Assembly: GCA_034189755.1 (NCBI GenBank)
Contig: JAXIHJ010000134.1
Location: 1-20,620 of the forward strand
Length of the DNA: 20,620 nt
Direction of reading: 5' to 3'
Source: JAXIHJ01 sp034189755
Lineage (GTDB): Bacteria; Planctomycetota; Phycisphaerae; SM23-33
In this document: piece after piece, positions 1 through 6,218 of the stretch
Layout: each line of letters begins with the position of its first letter
Numbering within the stretch: the first letter of the stretch is position 1
Position numbers and translations under genes: made by a program
Notes under the pieces: model-generated
The model's database searches: none
Seen by the model: only the letters and a program-made list of their open reading frames with translations
Told to the model about the DNA's origin: nothing

Positions 1-1101
1 CGTCTTCAGGACGGCTTCGATGCGCTTGCCGGCGATTGCGAAGGGCACCGGCTCGGGCGTATGCGTTCGGCGCATGCACGGGGTGGGGTGGTCCGGCAGG
101 ACGAGGATGCGCCAGTCGTCTCCTTCGGCCCTGAGCCTCTCCAGCACAGGCCCGACGACGTAACGGTCGATCTGCTCGATGGCTCGCAGCTTTCCGGCGA
201 CGTCGCGGTTGTGGCCGGCCTCGTCGGGCGCCTCGACGTGGACGCAGACCAGGTCGTATTTGTCCAGCGCCTCGCCGGCTGCGGCGCCCTTGCCGGCGTA
301 ATCGGTGTCCACGTAGCCGGTCGCGCCCGGCACGTCGATGCGGTCCCAGCCGATGAGTTTCGCCAGCCCGCGGACAAGGTCCACGGCGGTGATGGCTGAG
401 CCTTTCAGGCCGAACCGGTCGACGAAGCTCGGCAGCGTGGGCATCTTGCCCTGGCCCCACAGCCAGATGCTCGATGCCGGGTTCTCGCCCAGGTCGCGCC
501 GCACGGTATTGATTTCGTGCTCGGTAAGTATCTGCCGGCTGCGGTCGATGAGCGTGCGGAGCATCTCGGCGCCCTGGCCGGTCGGCAGGTGCTCTGCGAT
601 GGGCTTGTCGAGTATGTCGTGCGGCGGCGTAGTGCGGACGTCGACTGCGGCGTCGTAGGTCATCAGGTGGCGATAACCGACGCCCGCATAAAATGTTATA
701 TGCGACCCACCGAGCAGGCGGTTAAGTTCCGCGATCAGCGTGGCGGCCTCCTCGCTGGAGATATGGCCGGCGGAGTGGTCCTCCATGCAGCCGTCGACGA
801 CGGTTACGAGGTTGCAGCGAAATACCCACTGGGTCGGGCTGACCTCGATATTTTGTGCGGCGGCCTCCAGCGGCGCCCGCCCCGTGTAGTATCGTTTCGG
901 GTCGTAGCCTAAAACCGACATTATGGCGACGTCCGAGCCGCACGACAGGCCGGGGGGCACTGTCCTGACCGTGCCGATCTTGCCGTGAGCGGCTACCCAG
1001 TCCATGTTGGGCGTCTTGGCCGCTGCCAGCGGCGTCCTGCCGTCCAACTCGTCCAGGGGCAGGTCCGCTGCACCGTCGGGAATCACAATGGCGTATTTCA
1101 T
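1..1101 (-). CDS. apgM: ApgM-family 2,3-BPG-independent phosphoglycerate mutase homolog, candidate homoserine kinase (3' end outside window)
   Basis: This frame starts with ATG at 1101 and stays open for 367 codons to the left edge, so only the C-terminal few dozen residues are missing (the family is about 400 aa). It belongs to the archaeal-type phosphoglycerate mutases of the alkaline phosphatase superfamily. Visible motifs are N-terminal MKYAIVIPDGAAD (metal-binding Asp9), CGSDVAIMSVLGYDP near residues 54-68 with Ser56 as the likely phospho-acceptor, HVEAPDEAGH near residues 288-297, and LPDHPTP near residue 335. A subgroup of this family has been proposed to be a non-orthologous homoserine kinase because its genes sit with homoserine dehydrogenase and threonine synthase. 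The neighbour upstream here is homoserine dehydrogenase, which favours that role over glycolysis, but sequence alone cannot separate the two. No Shine-Dalgarno is visible: GATTAC-type repeats begin about 10 nt upstream of the ATG. Confidence 0.88.
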   Translation of the reverse strand, partial: MKYAIVIPDGAADLPLDELDGRTPLAAAKTPNMDWVAAHGKIGTVRTVPPGLSCGSDVAIMSVLGYDPKRYYTGRAPLEAAAQNIEVSPTQWVFRCNLVTVVDGCMEDHSAGHISSEEAATLIAELNRLLGGSHITFYAGVGYRHLMTYDAAVDVRTTPPHDILDKPIAEHLPTGQGAEMLRTLIDRSRQILTEHEINTVRRDLGENPASSIWLWGQGKMPTLPSFVDRFGLKGSAITAVDLVRGLAKLIGWDRIDVPGATGYVDTDYAGKGAAAGEALDKYDLVCVHVEAPDEAGHNRDVAGKLRAIEQIDRYVVGPVLERLRAEGDDWRILVLPDHPTPCMRRTHTPEPVPFAIAGKRIEAVLKT

Positions 1102-1111
1102 GGTTCGTAAC

Positions 1112-1371
1112 CAGTAATCGGTAAACAGTAATCAGTAATCGGTAACCGGTTGTTCGTTATTCTGCAAGCTACTGTAAGAGTCTACGCTTTTTGGGCGGCT
1201 GTCTTTTGCCTTTGCAGGTAAGCAATGTAGCCGTTGAGTCATCTTATCACCTCTTTGTACACCTCCATCTCTTCAAAACCAAAAGGGCTTTTGCGGCTCG
1301 TGTCCACTATGACCTGCTCCCGAAAAAAACGTATCAATTCTCTCCCACGACGTACCGGTTACCGATTACTG
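1112..1371. mobile_element. Small inverted-repeat element filling the apgM-hom gap
   Basis: The gap between the two genes is bounded by an exact 18-bp inverted repeat: CAGTAATCGGTAACCGGT at 1133-1150 and its reverse complement at 1354-1371. The left end carries extra copies of the unit (CAGTAATC at 1112-1119, 1126-1133 and 1133-1140), so the left arm spans 1112-1150. The right arm ends two bases before the hom stop codon, and the left arm begins 10 bases before the apgM start. Between the arms lies a degenerate coding remnant (1182-1307). The boundaries suggest an inserted element. No transposase is present, so any movement would need help from elsewhere. This is an inference from structure alone. 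Confidence 0.5.
1182..1307 (-). pseudogene. Internally deleted remnant of a four-helix-bundle (23S rRNA intervening-sequence type) protein gene
   Basis: Reading leftwards from a GTG at 1307, the first 22 codons give VDTSRKSPFGFEEMEVYKEV followed by IR. An in-frame TGA at 1239-1241 follows, and then, in the same frame, LNGYIAYLQRQKTAAQKA and a TAG at 1182. The first part resembles the N-terminus of the S23/IVP four-helix-bundle family (SFEDLEVW-type start). The second resembles its C-terminus (RMLNGLI-x-YL type). About 80 middle residues would be missing, so this looks like both ends of the gene joined by a deletion. A GGAG lies upstream of the GTG. The match is from memory of the family and the segments are short, so it is a probable rather than certain call. 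Confidence 0.45.
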
Positions 1372-1373
1372 TT

Positions 1374-2705
1374 TTACAATTGTTCCGGATGTTCATCCAC
1401 TATGGCCAGGCAAACGGTTTTTGCCTTTATCACATCGAGTGCATCCACTTCGGCAAGCGCCTTTTGCACGTCGCCTTCGACCGCATTGTGAGTCGTGATG
1501 ACGACCGGCACGCCTTGGGCCTCGCTTCCGGCCGGCGGCTCGCGCTGGAGCACCGAGCAGATGCTGATGTCGCGTGCGCCCAGCACGGCGGCGACCTTGG
1601 CCAGCACGCCCGGCCGGTCCTCGGCCGTCACGCGGAGATAGTATCGGCTGCGGACGGCCTCGGTCGGCAGTTGCGTGCCCGCCGCGGCGCAGTCCGGCCA
1701 GATGTTCAGTTGCTCGAACGCGCACGATGCCGCGCCGGTGGCAATAGCGGCGATGTCGGCGAGAACCGCCGATGCGGTCGGCATGCCGCCTGCGCCTCGG
1801 CCGTAGTACATCGTATGCCCGGTGGCGTGGCCGTAAACGCTTATTGCGTTGAACGGGCCGGATACCCACGCCAGCGGATGGGCCTTGGACAGCAGCACGG
1901 GGCGCACCTGGAGGCTCAGGCCTTCTGCTTGCCTGTGGGCCATCGCCAGCAGCTTCACCACGTAGCCCAGCTCCTGGCCGTAGGCCACGTCGCAGTATTG
2001 CAGCGAGTCGATGCCCGTAACGGCTATGGCGTCGAAGTCGGTTTTGCAGCCGAAGGCGATGGCAGCCATGATCGCCAGCTTGTGAGCCGAATCGACGCCT
2101 GCGACGTCGAGCGTTGGATCGGCCTCGGCCAGGCCGTCGGCCTGGGCGGCGGCGAGGGCCTCGGCGTAGCCGGTCCCTTTTTGCGTCATAGCCGTAAGTA
2201 TGTAATTACATGTGCCGTTGACTATGCCGTAGATGGCGTCAATCCGGTTGGCGATGAGGCCGCCGGTCAGGGCGCCGATAATCGGGATGCCGCCGCCGCA
2301 ACTGGCCTCGAAGGCGATGCAGACGCCGGCCTTGCGGGCCAGGGCCAGCAGTTCAGGCCCGTGGTGGGCCAGCAGGGCTTTGTTGGCCGTTACGACGGAC
2401 TTGCCGGCGCCGACCGCGCGCTCGATGGTCTGCCTGGCCGCATCCGTTCCGCCGATAAGCTCTACGATTATGTCGACGGACTTGTCGCGAAGCGCCTCGT
2501 CGAGGTCCGTGCTAAAGAGCTTCTTGTCCAGCCCGAGCCGCTCGGCGTTGGCGAAGTCCACGTCCACGATGTGGCGAAGCTGCAATTCGGATGCGATCCT
2601 CTTGCCGAGGATTTCACCGTCCTGCGTAAGCATAGTCGCCACGGCCCCGCCTACGGTACCGCAGCCGACCACCGCAACGCCCGTTTTTGAAGCTTTGCCG
2701 GCCAT
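1374..2705 (-). CDS. hom: Homoserine dehydrogenase with C-terminal ACT domain
   Basis: The 443-aa product reduces aspartate semialdehyde to homoserine with NAD(P)H, the branch-point step to threonine and methionine. The N-terminal Rossmann fold shows VAVVGCGTVGG at residues 10-20. The middle has GKSVVTANKALL and the family signature region NGTCNYILTAMTQKGTGYAEA, followed by AQADGLAEADPTLDVAGVD. The last 90 residues form an ACT regulatory domain (YYLRVTAEDRPGVLAKVAAV), the usual site of threonine feedback control. Length is normal for the monofunctional enzyme; no aspartokinase domain is fused. A strong AGGGAGAG precedes the ATG by three bases. The downstream gene is the ApgM-family homolog, separated by an inserted repeat element, so the two probably formed one threonine unit. 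Confidence 0.96.
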   Translation of the reverse strand: MAGKASKTGVAVVGCGTVGGAVATMLTQDGEILGKRIASELQLRHIVDVDFANAERLGLDKKLFSTDLDEALRDKSVDIIVELIGGTDAARQTIERAVGAGKSVVTANKALLAHHGPELLALARKAGVCIAFEASCGGGIPIIGALTGGLIANRIDAIYGIVNGTCNYILTAMTQKGTGYAEALAAAQADGLAEADPTLDVAGVDSAHKLAIMAAIAFGCKTDFDAIAVTGIDSLQYCDVAYGQELGYVVKLLAMAHRQAEGLSLQVRPVLLSKAHPLAWVSGPFNAISVYGHATGHTMYYGRGAGGMPTASAVLADIAAIATGAASCAFEQLNIWPDCAAAGTQLPTEAVRSRYYLRVTAEDRPGVLAKVAAVLGARDISICSVLQREPPAGSEAQGVPVVITTHNAVEGDVQKALAEVDALDVIKAKTVCLAIVDEHPEQL

Positions 2706-2732
2706 AGTCTCTCCCTGCGGATATCAAGAGGC

Positions 2733-2761
2733 ATGGTACGTTGGCGGCGTGTGGATTTCAA
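2733..2761 (-). promoter_or_regulatory. Candidate sigma-70 promoter for hom
   Basis: On the minus strand TTGAAA (2761-2756) and TACCAT (2738-2733) are separated by 17 bp. The start of transcription would fall near 2726, leaving a leader of about 20 nt that contains the strong Shine-Dalgarno of hom. This suggests hom can be transcribed separately from the PurF-like gene upstream. It is a consensus match only. Confidence 0.4.
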
Positions 2762-2780
2762 GATGGTGCCGCAGCCGGGG

Positions 2781-4181
2781 CTATCCCACACCGTCCCAAC
2801 AGTAAGTGCAGAGTTTTTCCTTCGGCAGGCCGATTGCCTCGACCAGGTCGTCGAGCTTTTGATATTTCAGCGAGGTCAGGTTCAGCCGCTTCTTGATGAC
2901 ATCGATCATCGCGCAGTGCTTTTCGGAGCAGGCATCGGCGTATTGGTCCAGTGGTACGTTTTCATCATTTTCCAGTTCCCTGATAGCCCATCGGCCCGCC
3001 AGGTCCAGTTCGGACCGGGATCGTGAGAAGTTCAGGAACTTGCAGCCGTAGACCAGCGGCGGACAGGCCGGCCGCATGTGGATCTCCTTCGCGCCGCAGT
3101 CGTACAGCCGCTGAATCGTGTCCTGCAACTGCGTGCCGCGAACGATGGAATCTTCACAGAACAGCAGCTTCATGCCCTCGATCAGCTCCCGGATGGGGAT
3201 CAGTTTCATCCTGGCAACGAGGTCCCGAATGCCCTGGTCCTGCGGCATGAAGCTGCGAGGCCAGGTGGGTGTGTACTTGACGAAGGGGCGGCGGTAGGGG
3301 ACCTTGGCTTCGCACGCGTAGCCGATGGCGTGGCCCGTACCGGAGTCGGGAATACCGGCGACAAAATCGATATCGACTGAATCGTTTTTCGCCAGCATCT
3401 GCCCGCAGCGGTTTCGTACGGCCTCGACGTTGACGCCTTCGTAATTGGAGGCCGGGTATCCGTAGTAGACCCAGAGAAACGAACAGATTTGCATGTGCTT
3501 GCCGGGCTTCTGTTTCTGCTCGACGCCGTCGGGCCTGATAAGCACGATTTCGCCGGGGCCGAGGTACGATATCGTTTCGTAACCGAGGTTCGGAAATGCG
3601 CAGGTTTCTAGCGTGGCGGCGTGGGCGTTGTCCTTTTTGCCGATTACGACGGGCGTTCGCCCGAGCTTGTCTCGTGCGGCGTAGATGCCGTCAGCCGTCA
3701 GCAGCAGAATCGAGCAGGAGCCTTCGATGGATTCCTGGACGTGGCGGATGCCGTCTGCAAACGAGGCCTCCTGGTTGATGAGCGTGGCTGCCAGTTCCGT
3801 TGGGTTAACCTCGTTGCCGCTCATTTCAGAAAAGTGAGTCGTTCGCTTGCCGAAGGCACTGGCGGCCAGTTGTTCGGCGTTCTGTATTACGCCGACCGTG
3901 ACGATGGCGTAGACGCCCAGGTGCGAGCCGATAAGCAACGGCTGGTCCTCATAGTCGCTGATTACGCCGATGCCCCTGGTCCCGTGCATTCTGGGAAGGT
4001 CGTCCTCGAACTTCGAACGGAACTGGGCGTTGGAGATGTCGTGAATAAACCGTGTAAATCCGCTGTTGTTCAGTACGGCCAGCCCGCCGCGCTTCGTACC
4101 AAGGTGAGAGTGATAATCAGTGCCGTAAAACAGGTCCTTGATACAGTTATCCTTTGACGCCACGCCGAAAAAGCCGCCCAT
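2781..4181 (-). CDS. PurF-like amidophosphoribosyltransferase paralog with degenerate glutaminase site
   Basis: The 466-aa protein has the two-domain layout of PurF: an N-terminal Ntn glutamine amidotransferase fold and a C-terminal phosphoribosyltransferase. The PRTase half is intact, with VAGIPDSGTGHAIGYA (about 270-285) and the PRPP loop LLFCEDSIVRGTQ (about 338-350). Cysteines that match the [4Fe-4S] ligand positions of Bacillus-type PurF are present: C233, C373 or C380, C458 and C461. The glutaminase half is abnormal. It begins MGGFFG where catalytic enzymes have MCGIFG, so the nucleophilic Cys is Gly. The usual HTRYST region reads IGVISD, and the usual HNGN reads TVGVIQN. It may use free ammonia, work with another subunit, or do something else. 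I recall similar MGGFFG proteins in Bacteroidetes. A GAAAGG ribosome site precedes the ATG. Confidence 0.85.
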   Translation of the reverse strand: MGGFFGVASKDNCIKDLFYGTDYHSHLGTKRGGLAVLNNSGFTRFIHDISNAQFRSKFEDDLPRMHGTRGIGVISDYEDQPLLIGSHLGVYAIVTVGVIQNAEQLAASAFGKRTTHFSEMSGNEVNPTELAATLINQEASFADGIRHVQESIEGSCSILLLTADGIYAARDKLGRTPVVIGKKDNAHAATLETCAFPNLGYETISYLGPGEIVLIRPDGVEQKQKPGKHMQICSFLWVYYGYPASNYEGVNVEAVRNRCGQMLAKNDSVDIDFVAGIPDSGTGHAIGYACEAKVPYRRPFVKYTPTWPRSFMPQDQGIRDLVARMKLIPIRELIEGMKLLFCEDSIVRGTQLQDTIQRLYDCGAKEIHMRPACPPLVYGCKFLNFSRSRSELDLAGRWAIRELENDENVPLDQYADACSEKHCAMIDVIKKRLNLTSLKYQKLDDLVEAIGLPKEKLCTYCWDGVG

Positions 4182-4229
4182 TGACGAAATCCTTTCAATT
4201 TTTTCCAGAGAGTTTCTGCGGAAGACGGA

Positions 4230-4258
4230 AGTGTATCCAACAGCCTGTCGTCGTGCAA
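4230..4258 (-). promoter_or_regulatory. Weak candidate promoter for the PurF-like gene
   Basis: On the minus strand TTGCAC (4258-4253) and TACACT (4235-4230) are spaced by 17 bp, in the 87-bp gap between the transporter gene and the PurF-like gene. The -35 match is poor. No clear terminator was seen in this gap, so read-through from the transporter gene remains possible. Confidence 0.22.
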
Positions 4259-4268
4259 CCCATGCGAT

Positions 4269-5465
4269 TTATTTGGGTTTATCTGCGGTGGTTATTTTGC
4301 CGCGTGAGCGGAGGCGGTCGCGTACAAGCGGCCAGCTTCCCCGCCAGGCGAAGAACGCCAGCATTGGCCCGACGCCGGCTACCGTTGCGAGCACCCTGCT
4401 GCCCAGTACGTCCGCCAGGGCTATTCCGGCCAGCCCCGCCGCAGGCCCGATTGCGCCGGCGGCGCCTATCAGCGCCTCGTGCCCGCCGCCGGCGTCCACC
4501 GATGCGTTCTTGACCACGATGGCATAGTACAGTGCCGCGTAGTATGTTACTCCGACAGCCAGGCCGAACAGCGCCTCGCCTGCGAGCACGACTGCGAGAT
4601 TAGGCCCGAACAGCACCATGAAAAAGCCCGCCATTGCGGCAGCCATGGCCGCCAGCAGCAGGCCGCTGCGACCGTGCCACGCGCCCCATGCGCCCATCAG
4701 GATGAAGGCGGCCAGCTTGGCGGCGTCCAGCACGCCGGAAAGGGCGGTAGCCTCGCTGACGTGCCGGCCCAGGTTGTGCAGGACATGCGGCACGAGCGCC
4801 ACGAGTATGGCCGTCATGGCCTGGTTGCCCAGCATCAGCCAGCGGCTGGAGTTCATCAGGGCGCGGTATCGCAGCACCTGCCCTGCGGGCGGACGTGTGG
4901 GATGGTCATCCGGCAGATGCGCAGGCCGGCGTGGCAGCGGAGCGACAAGATACAGCGAGACGGGCGCGATAACCGCCGCCGTCAGGAACAGCCCCGCAGA
5001 CCAGGCGGCGATTATCGGCCCGGCGACCAGCATCGCCAGGAGGATAGCCGTCGCCCCGGAAATACTGAACCGCCCGATGGCTTTGGCTGTGGCCGGGGCT
5101 TCCTGACCGGCGCCGAGGTAGCTTTCCACCACCGGCCACTTCAGGCCGCACAAAAAGCCCAGCCCCGCCAGGCCGACCATCAGTGTCGCGGCCAAGCCGG
5201 CGCCGAAGAACATGCCCATGTACAAGATAAACTGGCACCAGAGGATGCCGACAAGTTGCTTCTTTTCCTTCAGCCGTTGCGAGAGACGATGTGAACACAA
5301 TGCGCCGACCGCCATCGTCGCACCGAAGGCCATGGCCATCAGAAGGTTCTCGATGTCGGAGAACCCCAGCGTCTCCCGACCGTAGAAGTAGGCCGACCGC
5401 AGAACCAGGGTCAGGGCGAAGTTCTCGATGAATGTAAACAGGATGAGCCGGACAGACCGCCGCAT
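4269..5465 (-). CDS. MFS-like multi-pass transporter
   Basis: The 398-aa product is an integral membrane protein with about 12 hydrophobic segments, from LILFTFIENFALTLVLRSAY at the N-terminus to a basic tail ending GKITTADKPK. The spacing, the basic loop HRLSQRLKEKKQ after the second segment, and the long central hydrophilic loop (PLPRRPAHLPDDHPTRP) fit the 6+6 layout of the major facilitator superfamily. The substrate cannot be read from the sequence. The ATG at 5465 was chosen because AAGGG lies about 8 nt upstream and the hydrophobic region starts within five residues. An in-frame extension to 5663 would add 66 Arg-rich residues and overlap the HAD gene, so it was rejected. The gene starts 26 nt after the HAD phosphatase stop, which suggests co-transcription. 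Confidence 0.8.
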   Translation of the reverse strand: MRRSVRLILFTFIENFALTLVLRSAYFYGRETLGFSDIENLLMAMAFGATMAVGALCSHRLSQRLKEKKQLVGILWCQFILYMGMFFGAGLAATLMVGLAGLGFLCGLKWPVVESYLGAGQEAPATAKAIGRFSISGATAILLAMLVAGPIIAAWSAGLFLTAAVIAPVSLYLVAPLPRRPAHLPDDHPTRPPAGQVLRYRALMNSSRWLMLGNQAMTAILVALVPHVLHNLGRHVSEATALSGVLDAAKLAAFILMGAWGAWHGRSGLLLAAMAAAMAGFFMVLFGPNLAVVLAGEALFGLAVGVTYYAALYYAIVVKNASVDAGGGHEALIGAAGAIGPAAGLAGIALADVLGSRVLATVAGVGPMLAFFAWRGSWPLVRDRLRSRGKITTADKPK

Positions 5466-5491
5466 GGCGAGCCCTTTGCAAAGTGTGCTAT

Positions 5492-6175
5492 TTACGGTGC
5501 GCCGAATATATTGTCTTTTGCCTCGGTGAGGTCGGCGGCAATCCGATCTGCGCCGGCTGATATCAGGTCTTGGGCCTCGAAGCTCGTGGTCAGCGCCAGG
5601 CAACCTGTGCCGGCGGCCTTTGCAGCCTGAACGCCGCTTGGGGCGTCCTCGACGACGAGGCACTTATCCGGCGGCAGGGCCAGCCGCTCGGCGGCCAGCA
5701 TGAAGATTTCCGGGTGAGGCTTCTTGTGCGTTACGTTCAGGCCATTGACGCAGACGTCGAACGTCTCCGGCGGCAGGTTCAGCTCTTGCAGGTTGCCGAG
5801 CATCTTGACCTTGTCGGCGCTGGTGGCGACGGCGAGTTTCAGCCCGCGGCTGCGGCAGGCGGCGATGAACTCCCGGCAGCCTGGAAGGGATTTTAATCGC
5901 CCCCGGATAATCTCCAGATATATTTCATACGTCTTGGCCTTGTCGCGCTGAAGCTCCAGGCTGACGCCGTGGGCCTCGGCCACGCCGCCGAGGTAGCGGT
6001 TCTCGCCCGTGCCGACAAACGGGATGAAATCCTCAGGCTGAACCGTTACGCCGTGGTTTTCGGCGAACATGCGGCAGCCGGCTTCGCAGATAAACGGCTC
6101 GGAGTCGCACAGCACGCCGTCCATGTCGAAAATCACGCCGCGAATGTGGTCTAGGTTGTCTTGCGGTTTATCCAT
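5492..6175 (-). CDS. HAD-superfamily hydrolase, beta-phosphoglucomutase / phosphatase-like subfamily
   Basis: The 227-aa protein carries all four HAD motifs. FDMDGVLCDSE holds the nucleophile Asp17 and general acid Asp19. AVATSADK is motif II, THKKPHPEIF the motif III lysine, and VVEDAPSGVQAAKAAG the motif IV acidic residues. The helical cap after motif I places it with the beta-phosphoglucomutase and sugar-phosphate phosphatase group (HAD-IA). The substrate is unknown. ATG at 6175 was chosen because the HAD strand starts about ten residues later. A GTG at 6214 would add 13 residues and start 4 nt after the upstream stop, and cannot be excluded; neither start has a clear Shine-Dalgarno. The close transporter gene downstream hints at a shared small-molecule role. 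Confidence 0.88.
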   Translation of the reverse strand: MDKPQDNLDHIRGVIFDMDGVLCDSEPFICEAGCRMFAENHGVTVQPEDFIPFVGTGENRYLGGVAEAHGVSLELQRDKAKTYEIYLEIIRGRLKSLPGCREFIAACRSRGLKLAVATSADKVKMLGNLQELNLPPETFDVCVNGLNVTHKKPHPEIFMLAAERLALPPDKCLVVEDAPSGVQAAKAAGTGCLALTTSFEAQDLISAGADRIAADLTEAKDNIFGAP

Positions 6176-6218
6176 AGCCGGACAGCGTAACAAAATTCGC
6201 CGCGATGTAAACACAAGG

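Noticed and set aside
1191..2690. Long open frame (499 codons) on the plus strand opposite hom
   Set aside because: It mirrors a clearly homologous gene, shows no family motifs, and is expected from GC-rich third codon positions.
5466..5663. N-terminal extension of the transporter gene by 66 codons
   Set aside because: The extension is Arg-rich, overlaps the HAD gene in another frame, and the ATG at 5465 has a good ribosome site.
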